Shown in pieces: positions 6,386 to 16,366 of a DNA stretch of 33,816 nucleotides. The stretch is from a bacterium OM1 bin76 (GTDB taxonomy: Bacteria; Actinomycetota; Acidimicrobiia; Spongiisociales; ZC4RG35). The first letter of the stretch is position 1. Each line of letters starts with the position of its first letter. The stretch spans positions 1 to 33,816 of the forward strand of contig MPNA01000032.1 in NCBI GenBank assembly GCA_002238785.1. Reading direction: 5' to 3'. The position numbers were made by a program, and so were the translations under genes. The notes below the pieces were generated by a model, which saw only the letters and a list, made by a program, of their open reading frames with translations, ran no database searches and was not told where the DNA came from.

Positions 6386-9090
6386 CGGCGACGGCGGCGC
6401 ATCAGGCGTTCCAGCGTCTCGCTGCGTTCCGGCTCGGGTGGATCATCGACTGCAGGCTGCTTGGGAGGTTCATCCACCACTGCCGGTTCTCCCTCCGGAC
6501 GCCGGCCCACCATTTGGACGGATCCCGTCCTACCCACCGAGAAACGCAGCCTCCGGGCAGCCACGTCGACCAGGAAGAGCACCAGCGCCAGACCCACCAG
6601 CCATGGCCAGACTGCCAGTTCGGTGTCTCCCCTGGTGGGGGCGGTGTCGAAGAAGGCGGCGGCAGGCGGATCGACTCTTCCTCCGGTGACTTCGGCAACC
6701 TCCTGCGCCAGAGTGGGGTCGGGGGGCAGAAAGGAGAATTCCTCCTGATATGCGGAGACCGCGCCCCCGCTTGCGGACGACATTCCTCCCTGCGGGGTGG
6801 TCATCAACGCGGTGATCCAGTAGGCGCCCGCCACAGCCGCCGGCACTTCGCCTTCGAACGTTTGTGAAGCGGTTCTTCGAAGCGACACCACGTCGACCTC
6901 TCCGTCGGGTCCCCTCACCCGAGCGATGGCCGTTGCTTCGGTAGAAAGCCCCACCGCGTTTACTCTTATCGACAGTTCGCCACCCTCCACGGTCGCGGCG
7001 ACGGTCGAGTCGTTTTGTACCGGGAGCGTGTCCCGAACCACCCTTCCCCAAAAGCCTGCGAAACCCTCCCATTCCACCCACTCGGAACCCCATCGGGAGG
7101 TGGCGTCCGAGGTCCACACCGCCACCCGTCCCAATCCTCGCTGCCACGAGGCCAGCAGCGGATGTCCGGCGCCCACCTCCAGGGACACGGTGGCGGTCCC
7201 CTTGGCCTTGGTAGCCACATACCCCTTCACCGGGGGCGCCTCCGTCAAGGTCTCGCTGATGGGAGTCAGCCCGGTGCGCACCGGGTAGAACTCCCCTTCC
7301 CGCACCAGGTTCTCGGCCACCAGCAGCGTCTCCTCCACAAACACCTCCGGTACCAGATCCAGGTCCACTCCCGGGTAGTACCGTCCCCCTCCCAATTCCG
7401 CCATCCGCTCCAACGTGGGGCCGGGGCCCTCTCCCGTCCCGAGCACCGACAAGGTGACTCCCTCGTCGGCAATCTGGCGAGCCAAGGGCAACAGCCCCGA
7501 CTCGTCGGGGTCCCATCCGTCCGTGAACAGAACGATGTGGCGCAATGATCCCTCCACCCCATTGAGGGCACGGAGCGCCTCGGCCAGAGCCGGACGGATC
7601 TCGGTGCCTCCATCAGGCGTAAGAGAGGACAGGGCGGCCGTCACGTCTTCAGGCTCGGGCCGGGGACCCAGAGGAATGGTCCAGTCGAATCCTGACGAGA
7701 ACGCCAGCACCCCCACCTGATCGGAACTGGTCAGGGCCCCTATCGCCTGTGATGCGCCGGCCTGGGCGATAGCCGTCTTGGGGGTTCCTCCCTCAATGCG
7801 GGTGGCGTTCCCGCCGCAGTGGCAGGACCCCATCGAGCCGGAAGTGTCCAAGGCCAAGACTTCGGCCACCGGTTGCCGGCGCAGCAGGTCGTCGGGATCC
7901 GAAGAGACCGGCAGCACGCTCTCCAAGGGAGTCCGGTGATAGTCCCCCATTCCGAAGCTGCGATCTCCCCCCACCACCACGAGACCCCGTCCGAAGTCCT
8001 CCACGTAGGACACCAGGTTCTCTGCTTCCCTGGCGTCCCTGATCCCCACGTTGACCAGCACCACTGCGTCGTACTCCGCCAACACCTCCTCGGTGGGGAT
8101 CCCGACCGCCCGATCCACATTCACTCCCGAGGCTTCCAGGGCCTCCTGCAGGAAGGCTCCTTCACCCCGGCGAGCGGAATCCTCCACCACCGCAACCCTG
8201 GCGGGCCCCTCGACCCGGGTGATTCCCACCGCTCGGTTGTTCTCGGAATACTCATCCCAATCTGCAAAGAGCCGTGCCTCCACGGCAAGTGGCCCGCCCC
8301 GGTTCACGCTGCCCGTGTCGAGGGGCACCACCACCTCAATCCGGTTCACGCCTGTTCGAAGTTCGATGTCACGCAATTCCACATGGTCTCCGGCGGTGAT
8401 CCGAAGCCTCGCCGGGCCATCTTGGGTGGAACGAACTGTCACGGTAGCCGAGAGCAAATCACCCTCCCGGACCAAACCGGGGGCTTCCACGCCCTCCACC
8501 AGCGCCTCGGCGCCCGTGGCGCTTTCCAGCACCACCACGTCCACCGCCACTCCGGCCTCGGCCAGTTCCTCGACCACCTCCCTTACCACGCCTCCCGTGT
8601 CGGCCATGTCACTCATCAGCACCACCCGGCGGGAACCGGCAGTGGGCAGCAGTGCGGCCGCAGCCCGGAGGGCCCCTCCCACTTCCGATGCCGAGGCGTC
8701 CACGACGGATCGAACCGGCAAGAGTTGCCGATCAGTGGTGAGAGCGGTATCCATCCGAGCGGCGCCACCGAACACCATAAGACCCGCCAAGTCGTCCTCC
8801 CCGGCATTCTTCAAGGACTCCGCCACCAACTGCTCCTGCTCTGTTCGCGAATCCGACCCCACCGATAGAGAGCGATCCAGGGCAAATAACACCGCCCGTT
8901 GCTGCTGGGGCAGAGTCAGCAGAGGCTGCGTCAACGCCAGAAGGGCAAGAGCCACGGCGACCATCCGCATCGCCAGCACCCAGCGACGACGGCGGCGGCC
9001 CACCGTCCATCTCCCCCGTCTCGCCAGGTACCAAATCCCCGCCACCCCCAACGGCGCAGCCCAGAGCAACTCCGGGACCGCGAGCCTCAT
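6382..9090 (-). CDS. Membrane-anchored protein with two VWA-like domains and a GATase-like domain
   Basis: 902 residues from ATG 9090, which overlaps the preceding stop as ATGA. A longer frame to 9231 lies inside the upstream gene and is not needed. Two membrane helices (about 8-24 and 38-60) precede a first VWA-like domain with a DRSLS metal site (Asp 72). A middle region (about 298-400) with VAVVEDSARRGEGAF and GLVVVGGDRSFGMGDY resembles the class I amidotransferase-like domain found in such proteins. A second VWA domain begins at ALDTSGSMG (Asp 415), keeps TDGWDPDE, and has an unusual SCHCGG insertion right after the metal motif. A C-terminal helix lies at about 823-845, followed by a basic, Pro/Glu-rich cytoplasmic tail. 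It probably binds partners through metal-dependent VWA contacts at the membrane. Confidence 0.85.
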   Translation of the reverse strand: MRLAVPELLWAAPLGVAGIWYLARRGRWTVGRRRRRWVLAMRMVAVALALLALTQPLLTLPQQQRAVLFALDRSLSVGSDSRTEQEQLVAESLKNAGEDDLAGLMVFGGAARMDTALTTDRQLLPVRSVVDASASEVGGALRAAAALLPTAGSRRVVLMSDMADTGGVVREVVEELAEAGVAVDVVVLESATGAEALVEGVEAPGLVREGDLLSATVTVRSTQDGPARLRITAGDHVELRDIELRTGVNRIEVVVPLDTGSVNRGGPLAVEARLFADWDEYSENNRAVGITRVEGPARVAVVEDSARRGEGAFLQEALEASGVNVDRAVGIPTEEVLAEYDAVVLVNVGIRDAREAENLVSYVEDFGRGLVVVGGDRSFGMGDYHRTPLESVLPVSSDPDDLLRRQPVAEVLALDTSGSMGSCHCGGNATRIEGGTPKTAIAQAGASQAIGALTSSDQVGVLAFSSGFDWTIPLGPRPEPEDVTAALSSLTPDGGTEIRPALAEALRALNGVEGSLRHIVLFTDGWDPDESGLLPLARQIADEGVTLSVLGTGEGPGPTLERMAELGGGRYYPGVDLDLVPEVFVEETLLVAENLVREGEFYPVRTGLTPISETLTEAPPVKGYVATKAKGTATVSLEVGAGHPLLASWQRGLGRVAVWTSDATSRWGSEWVEWEGFAGFWGRVVRDTLPVQNDSTVAATVEGGELSIRVNAVGLSTEATAIARVRGPDGEVDVVSLRRTASQTFEGEVPAAVAGAYWITALMTTPQGGMSSASGGAVSAYQEEFSFLPPDPTLAQEVAEVTGGRVDPPAAAFFDTAPTRGDTELAVWPWLVGLALVLFLVDVAARRLRFSVGRTGSVQMVGRRPEGEPAVVDEPPKQPAVDDPPEPERSETLERLMRRRRR

Positions 9091-10940
9091 GCTCTCCGTC
9101 TCCCCGACGGGGTGACCCAAGGCATCATCGAGCCTGCAGTCGGGCGCCGGGATGCCTTCGGTCTTCTGAGTGCCAACCACCACTCCAGAATCATCAGCGA
9201 AGCTGCCAGCGCCGCCACCCACAGGCCCCACTCCCGAATCGTCTCACTCCTTTGGTCGGAGATGAACGACCCTGGCTCAACAGCTATCGAGCGGGGTCGA
9301 GCGGCCGACTCGGACGGGGAAAAGTTACGGATCGCCAACTCGGAACGCCCAACCTGCTCGTCGGCATTCAGGTATTGCACCCTGTAGACACCGGGGGTCC
9401 CGCTGTCGCCGAAGGATGTGACGTTGGCGCCTAGAGTCACCGTCTCCCCGTCGGGACTCTCCACCCGGACCATACCCGTCCCCGAGGCAAGGAGAGGGAT
9501 GGGAACCCCAGCCGGCGAGGGGTGGATGCCACCTGCCGCCTCCCCACCCAGCCACTCCAGGAGTTTGGCTCCCAGCAGGGGAAATGCCATCTGCACCACC
9601 AGGTTGGAGTGGGCCATGTCGAAAGTGAAATAGACTGCCCGGTGCCCGTTTACCCGGCCGAGGAGCACCAGCGGGACATCTCCGGACCTGACCACCGGCA
9701 ACCACAGGTCAGTCGCTACCACCTGTGCCTCGGCCACCGCGGTGCCGGCCAGGCTCACGTCGTCCAATACGGGTTCCCCGGGGCGCTGCCAGGTTACTCC
9801 GAGATTGGTGGCGAGTCCCGTCAGTCGCAGACCGGGAGGCGGGGGATCGGTGCGAATCAGCCAGGAAGGCCGATCGATCTCACCGGGATCCCCCCGGTTG
9901 ATCACCGACAGTTCCGGGGGAGCCTGCGGGTCGTCTGTCTCGGTGAGGTCGGGGATCGACCTGATCAGAGCCGATAGGAAGGGGGACTGCACCCCTTCCA
10001 CCCTCACGACACTCACAGTCGGAACCGGTAAGGCCGCCCAAGCCTGGTCATCGAGCGGAAGTGAGTCCTCGGAGTCGACCAGCCGCGCCACCACCACCGA
10101 ACCGGGCCCCACCGGCACCGGGACCGTCGCTCGGTCGGTTTCCCCGGGAGCCGGGGAAAGCTCCAGGTGGGAAACCACCTTGCCATCGGCTTCCAACTCC
10201 GCGGTTACCGGCCGGGCCGGTGCGCCATGGTTGGCAACGGAGACGAATGCCCTGATCACCCCCGCCGAGTCTCTGTCCAAAGAGAGTGCGTCGATCGCCC
10301 AATTGGGACCGGTCTCGTCAAAAGGCAGGTGCCGGGCCGCCGCCACCGGCTCTGCCGCCAGAGGCGCCTCCCCGCCGTCGGTGAACAACACCAGGTCGGA
10401 GGGCCGCTCGGGAGTCGCCAGACCTCTTCCCAGCCTGATCGCCTCCGCCAGGTCGGCATCTCCCCCGGTGACTTCCAGTGCAGATATCGCTGCCACCACT
10501 TCTTCCCGCTCCCGAGAGAACGCCGTTACCACCCGCGGCAGAGCGCCTGCTTCGATAACAGACACCAACTGCTCGCCGGACATCTCCTCGGCCCATCCCA
10601 ACGCCTCCTGTTGCGCCCGGCCGAATCTGCCCACCATCCCCATGGAACCGGACACGTCCATCACCAGCACCGTGTGAGCGCCGAGCCGGGCTTCTTCGGC
10701 GCCGAACGGACGGGCCAGGGAGATCACGAATGCGGTGAGCACCGCCAGTTGCAACAGCAACAGAGGGGTGATCTTCAAGCGCCGCCACGGCCGAGCCGCG
10801 GAGAGCGGATCGGCGGCGGTCTCCCACAGCAGGAGACTGGAGACCTCGATCCGTTCACGACGGCTCCGCAGCATGTACAGGGCGATGAGCGGAAGAGCCA
10901 GCGAGGCAAGCCCCAAGGCCGCCGGAGCCAGGAAACTCAC
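9087..10940 (-). CDS. BatA-like membrane protein with VWA domain
   Basis: 617 residues from GTG 10940. The N-terminus SFLAPAALGLASLALPLIALY is the typical BatA start: one helix, then RRERIEVSSLLLWE, then a second helix (about 56-75) and a VWA domain with VMDVSGSMG (Asp 95, Ser 97, Ser 99). A later extracytoplasmic part follows, with one more helix near the C-terminus (EWGLWVAALAASLMILEWW). A TTG at 10988 in the same frame would add 16 residues unlike the family start, so I prefer the GTG; GGTGGAG lies just upstream of it. It belongs with the next gene to the Bat/VWA set that works with MoxR ATPases. Confidence 0.85.
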   Translation of the reverse strand: MSFLAPAALGLASLALPLIALYMLRSRRERIEVSSLLLWETAADPLSAARPWRRLKITPLLLLQLAVLTAFVISLARPFGAEEARLGAHTVLVMDVSGSMGMVGRFGRAQQEALGWAEEMSGEQLVSVIEAGALPRVVTAFSREREEVVAAISALEVTGGDADLAEAIRLGRGLATPERPSDLVLFTDGGEAPLAAEPVAAARHLPFDETGPNWAIDALSLDRDSAGVIRAFVSVANHGAPARPVTAELEADGKVVSHLELSPAPGETDRATVPVPVGPGSVVVARLVDSEDSLPLDDQAWAALPVPTVSVVRVEGVQSPFLSALIRSIPDLTETDDPQAPPELSVINRGDPGEIDRPSWLIRTDPPPPGLRLTGLATNLGVTWQRPGEPVLDDVSLAGTAVAEAQVVATDLWLPVVRSGDVPLVLLGRVNGHRAVYFTFDMAHSNLVVQMAFPLLGAKLLEWLGGEAAGGIHPSPAGVPIPLLASGTGMVRVESPDGETVTLGANVTSFGDSGTPGVYRVQYLNADEQVGRSELAIRNFSPSESAARPRSIAVEPGSFISDQRSETIREWGLWVAALAASLMILEWWLALRRPKASRRPTAGSMMPWVTPSGRRRA

Positions 10941-11013
10941 GGCTCCACCACTTCCTGGGTGAGGGCTTCTCTCCCGGCCCGGTTGCAAGAATCCAATCTT
11001 GGGACCATGCCTC

Positions 11014-11885
11014 CTACCTCACCATCCCCGCTGCTGCGAGCCCCGCGAAGGTTCTCTCCGAGGCATCTGGTCCGGCTTCCACCAGCAGATAGCGCAGGCC
11101 CGAGCGCGCCGATCGTTTCGCCATCTGCTCGCACAAGTCGTCAAGCCTGGAGCGATATCGGTCGTAAGCGTCGACGGTTCCCGAGAAGTCCGATTCTTCG
11201 CCTGTCTCGGCATCCCGCAGGCGAACATCCCCCAGCACCTGGGGATCGAGTTCCGCAGATCCCAACAGGTGCAGCACCATGCCCCCCGCAGACCCGGCCA
11301 ACCGGTCAAGACCCGCCCTCCAATCCTCCACCAACAGGTCACTCACCAAAGCGGTGTACCGGCGCCGCCCCGACGCCATCACGGCCGCCAAGGCCGGCCC
11401 CAGCGTACCCTCGGCAGGCTCGATCCCCAGACCCTCCAACCACGCCTCCAACCGCGGCCAGGAGGACAGGTGCCTGCCGGTGGGGCCGCGGGTCGCTGCC
11501 TGCCTGCCTCCCTGACCCGGCAAGGTCCACAACTCCACCCGGTCCCCACCAGCCAGGGCGAGATAGGTGATCAAACCCGCCAAACCGAGCGCGGCGGGGT
11601 GTTTTTGATGGAAGCCCATGGAAGGGGAACGATCCACCACCACCCGCACCGACAGTTCCCTCTCAGCCTCGAATTCCCTGATCAGAGGCGTCCCGAGACG
11701 GGCCCACAACAGGTGATCGATACGCCGGTAGTCGTCCCCCGGCGTGTACTCCCGGAAGTCGACGAAGTCGATGCTCTCTCCCTTGTGCACCGAAAGGTGT
11801 CTTCCTCCACGGGAGGAACGCACCCGACCCCGGCCGGTGAGGGAGAATCGCCCGATCTTCTCCCTCAGGCCGGGGGAGACCAACA

Positions 11886-11886
<1 letters not shown>
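11014..11886 (-). CDS. DUF58 family protein
   Basis: 290 residues. The DUF58 signature is plain: GESIDFVDFREYTPGDDYRRIDHLLWAR at residues about 36-63, followed by EFEAERELSVRVVVDRSPSMG, in which DRSPS (Asp 85) is a VWA-like metal site. There are no membrane helices, so it should act in the cytoplasm or at the inner membrane face. DUF58 proteins almost always lie directly after a moxR gene, as here, where the moxR stop and this ATG overlap by one base (TGATG). It probably acts as a partner or adaptor of the MoxR ATPase. Confidence 0.9.
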
Positions 11887-12871
<985 letters not shown>

Positions 12872-12875
<4 letters not shown>

Positions 12876-14479
12876 GGTTCCAACTCCGTGAAATAGCTTT
12901 GAACAACTTCGGTCAGGTAAGAGGGCAGGGGCTGTCTTTGGAGCGACTCCAAAGCGGCTGACCGATATTCGGCAAACCGCTCCGTGTAGGGAACAAGCGG
13001 TGCATTGGCAACCGAGGGCGCCCGAGAAGATCCAACCACCTCCCCTGGTTCAGTTCCATCCATGGGAACGTGCACCTCCTCTCCCAACCCGGCGGCGGGG
13101 GGCTCGAAGATGGAGGAGGAATAGAGGGGATCCCGGGCCGGGTCATTGTCGCCCACTCCGCTCACCGTTCCCGCGCCAACACCCGAGGCGCCGGTCTGCC
13201 CTCCACCACCCGCTCCCGCACCCTGCCCGGAACCCTGACCCTGTCCCTGCCCGGAACCCTGTCCCTGCCCCTGCCCTTGGCCTTGACCGGAACCCTCACC
13301 TTGCCCCTGGCCCTGGCCCTGCCCAGAACCATCACCTTGCCCCTGGCCGGAACCCTGACCCTCACCGGATCCTGGACGGCCTTCGCCCTGCCGGGCATTA
13401 CGCAACCTGGCTTCGGCCTCATCCAACCGGGCCGCTGCGGCAGCCCGGAAAGAAGCCGCTTCGGCCGCCTGTTGCGCGGAGGAGAGTTGGGCGGCAGCCT
13501 GCCCCACTGCGTCCGCCACCGCGGCTGGGTCAAGACCCTCCTCGGCCAGAGCCGAAGCCGCCTCCTCCAGCGCCGCAGCAAGTTCATCATTGATGCCGGC
13601 GAAGTCGGTCGCCCGATCAGCCAACTCCTGGGCAATTGCCTGTCGCTGCGCGGAGGAAAGGGCGCCCAGCGAGGATGCCAAGTCCTCCAACTGAGAAGCG
13701 GGATCCTCCCCCTGCGCTCCCGGAAGCCGGGACAGTCGGGCCGCCAGGCCTTGGAGCGCCGTATTCTCGGCCAGCCGGTTGGGACCGAGCCGCTCCTCCA
13801 ACTCCAGCCGCGCCGTGGAGAGTTCGGTGAGCGCCTCTTCCAAGGTCTGCGCCTCCCCCAATTGGTCAGCCAATTCAGTCAGCCGGCGGGCTAGTTCTTC
13901 GGGGCTCTCAGACGCCATGGTCTCGATGGCTTCCACTTCCCGGTCCACAACCTCCCGGACCACCCGCGACTCCGCAAGAGCCTGATCCGTCACAGACGGA
14001 GCAGCGGCCAGGACCGCTGCCGAGAGCACCGCAGTCAACACTATCCCCAGCATCCTCGGCATCCTCCCGGACAGGTATTCCTGCCTCAAATCGCGGGGAT
14101 CGGCGGCGGATGCCCATTGTCCCGCTGCCCCCCCCTGCCGGGTTGCCGCGGCGCTCGACCAAGGAAGTTGCGACAACTCCCAGGCCGTGGCAAGACGATC
14201 CTCTCCTCCCAGGCGATGATCGGCCCACAGCGCCGCCTCCTCAGAACTGGGCCGATGGGCAGCCCACCATCCCAGCGCGGCAAGGATCGAAACCGCAATA
14301 ATCGCCACTGCAGTGCCATCAGCCCAAGGAAACACCACCACACGGGATACCCCCCACACCGCGGCGGCCCCGGTGGCTCCGATTCCCAAGCCAAGGCTGA
14401 TTTCACCCAAGAAGCGCCAAGCCCAAAGTCGGCGACGCGCCAACGCCACCAGCCTTGCCAGTGACTCAGCGGGAGGCAT
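12872..14479 (-). CDS. MoxR-cluster membrane protein with coiled-coil and Gly/Gln repeat
   Basis: 535 residues from ATG 14479, which overlaps the permease stop by 14 bases; a longer frame to 14575 would lie inside the permease gene. Two helices at about 22-46 and 55-76 and a third near 138-160 anchor the protein. From about 170 to 370 it is Ala/Glu/Leu-rich with strong heptad character (ELARRLTELADQLGEAQ), so a long coiled coil is likely. A Gly/Gln/Ser low-complexity segment follows, then a conserved-looking C-terminus (VPYTERFAEYRSAALESLQ). I recall the same ending in membrane proteins that precede MoxR in other phyla. Function unknown; it may be a scaffold linking the membrane to MoxR. Confidence 0.75.
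13195..13385 (-). repeat. Gly-Gln/Ser coding minisatellite
   Basis: Inside the preceding coding sequence, runs of six-base units (on the plus strand mainly CCCTGC, CCCTGG and CCTTGC variants) encode repeated Gly-Gln with Gly-Ser and Gly-Glu interruptions. The number of units is probably variable between strains because such tracts slip. It should form a flexible, disordered linker between the coiled coil and the C-terminal domain. Confidence 0.8.
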
Positions 14480-15431
14480 CAGGCGCCCGAGCCCGTTTGC
14501 GCCGCCCAGGCAAGGGTCGCGGCGCCGTGACCAGGCGCGCGGCTCTCCAAAGGCAGAGAGCAATGACCAACCCATAGATCAATGTGGTGGCAATCCATCC
14601 CGGTATGCGCCGGAACCCCAGCAATCCCCCGTCAGGGAGGTCATCACCTTGGCGGAGGGACACCAGGGCCTCGAAAGGAAACATCGGTGTTGGTATTTCA
14701 GGAGTATCAAAGAAGCCCTCCAGACCGTCATATGGAAAGTACACGGCATCGGCCATGGCGACATAGGGATTGATCCAGGTACTCACCAACTCCCGACCGT
14801 CGTCTTCGACATCGTCCCTGATGACCAAAGCCTCCACACCCATCAACACAAACGACCCGAAAAAGATCGCCACGGCCAGCAGGTAGGACAGGGCCACCGC
14901 CGCGCGGTTGGACTTGGCCAGCGCGGAGACCCAGATTGAAACCGACGCCAGCATGGCCACCACCAGCACCAGCATGGCCATCACAACCAACACATCCACC
15001 AACCCGATCGCTCCAAAAGCCAGCGGAATGCCCAGCAGGGGAACGACCGCCAGGATCAGGAGCAGGAAATACCCTACCGATGAAAAGAGCTTCCCCATCA
15101 CGATCCCCAGCGGAGTGACCTGGGTGATCTGAAGCAGGTGAAGCGTCTGACGTTGTCTCTCCCCGACCACCGAAAGCGCGGTGAGGCCGGGCACCATGAA
15201 CGCCACCGCGGTCAACAGGACCAGGCTCATCCCGTCAAACACCCACTGTCCGGCTTGGTTGAGCCCCGACAGCGGTCCGCGGAGCGAGAAGATGTCAATG
15301 CTGATATTCCTTCCCACGAAGTAGAACAGGTAGGTGAGAAGTCCCACTGCGATCACCCACCCGGTGATGACCAACCAACTCCAACGCCCCCGGAACCGCT
15401 GGCGAGCCTCTCGGGCAAGGACCGGGTTCAC
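14466..15431 (-). CDS. ABC-2 type transporter permease
   Basis: 321 residues with about six membrane helices (about 20-42, 66-88, 108-133, 141-168, 180-202 and 280-300). GERQRQTLHLLQITQVTP is the cytoplasmic ER-type motif seen in ABC-2 permeases, between helices 2 and 3. The start is GTG 15431, overlapping the ATPase stop as GTGA, so the two are coupled and should form one exporter. A basic C-terminal tail (PGRRKRARAPDASR) lies in the cytoplasm. The substrate is unknown; in this context it may act on envelope or surface components. Confidence 0.88.
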   Translation of the reverse strand: MNPVLAREARQRFRGRWSWLVITGWVIAVGLLTYLFYFVGRNISIDIFSLRGPLSGLNQAGQWVFDGMSLVLLTAVAFMVPGLTALSVVGERQRQTLHLLQITQVTPLGIVMGKLFSSVGYFLLLILAVVPLLGIPLAFGAIGLVDVLVVMAMLVLVVAMLASVSIWVSALAKSNRAAVALSYLLAVAIFFGSFVLMGVEALVIRDDVEDDGRELVSTWINPYVAMADAVYFPYDGLEGFFDTPEIPTPMFPFEALVSLRQGDDLPDGGLLGFRRIPGWIATTLIYGLVIALCLWRAARLVTAPRPLPGRRKRARAPDASR

Positions 15432-16366
15432 TGGTCTGTTGTGTCCTGAGTGATACGGAGAAACAACTCCTCCAACCCGAGTTCATCAATGCGCCACTCG
15501 GCTACTCTCACCCCCGAGGCAACCAGTTGGGACAGCAGTTCCGCGGAAGCGGCGTCTCCATCGTCCTCCAGGAAAAAGCTGATTCGACCGCTCTCCACAG
15601 CCAGCCCTGACACCCTCGAATCCGCCTCGAGCACAGCCAAAGCCCGGTCGACATCCTCGTCCACCAGGCGCATCCGGATGACCCGGTCGGAGGTGAGCGA
15701 CGCCCTAATTGCCTCCATCTGGCCCTGGGCAGCCACCCGCCCCTCGTCCATTACCACTATGTCCGAGCAGATGCCCTCGAGTTCGGTGAGAACATGAGAG
15801 GAGACCACCACAGTCTTTCCCATCCGGCCCAACTCTGCAATCAGCTCCCGAAGTTGGACCCGAGCCCGGGGATCCAGTCCGGCGGCGGGCTCATCCAGCA
15901 CCAGGATGTCGGGATCATGCACCAGAGACCGGGCCAAGGAGAGGCGCTGCTTCATGCCGCGGCTCAGAGTGTTCACATCTTCTTCGGCTTTGTCCGACAA
16001 ACCCACCAGATCCAATAGATCGGCGGCTAGGCCTGGACGGCGGGTAGCCGCTATGCCATGGCTGGCTGCAAAGAAGTCCAGGTACTCCACGGCCGTGAGC
16101 GATTGGTAGACCCCGAAGAAGTCCGGCATGTAACCGATCAGACGTCGGACCCCGGGAGCATCCATCTCGGGGTCGAGCCCTCCCACCTCCACCTTCCCCT
16201 CGTCGCGGGCCAGGAGCGTGCTGATCAGTAGAATAGAAGTGGTCTTCCCCGCTCCATTCGGACCCACCAGCCCGGTAACCGATCCCCGTGGAATGCTCAT
16301 ATCCACCCCGTCCAGAGCCACCGTGGAACGGTAACGCTTCGTCACCCCGCAGAATGAGATCATCAT
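15428..16366 (-). CDS. ABC transporter ATP-binding protein
   Basis: 312 residues from ATG 16366 (ATGA overlap with the upstream stop). Walker A is GPNGAGKTT (35-43), the signature is LSRGMKQRLSLA, Walker B is ILVLDEPAAGLDP, and the switch His lies in VVVSSHVLTELE. The C-terminal 80 residues form an accessory domain typical of the ABC-2 exporter ATPases (CcmA/NosF/GldA type). It would energise the permease encoded next. A second ATG directly follows the first (16363); either would give nearly the same protein. Confidence 0.92.
   Translation of the reverse strand: MMISFCGVTKRYRSTVALDGVDMSIPRGSVTGLVGPNGAGKTTSILLISTLLARDEGKVEVGGLDPEMDAPGVRRLIGYMPDFFGVYQSLTAVEYLDFFAASHGIAATRRPGLAADLLDLVGLSDKAEEDVNTLSRGMKQRLSLARSLVHDPDILVLDEPAAGLDPRARVQLRELIAELGRMGKTVVVSSHVLTELEGICSDIVVMDEGRVAAQGQMEAIRASLTSDRVIRMRLVDEDVDRALAVLEADSRVSGLAVESGRISFFLEDDGDAASAELLSQLVASGVRVAEWRIDELGLEELFLRITQDTTDQ

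Noticed and set aside
10167-11570. 467-codon plus-strand frame opposite the DUF58 and VWA genes
   Set aside because: It lies over two well-recognised genes, is rich in Pro, Arg and Gln as expected of a GC-rich shadow, and shows no domain.
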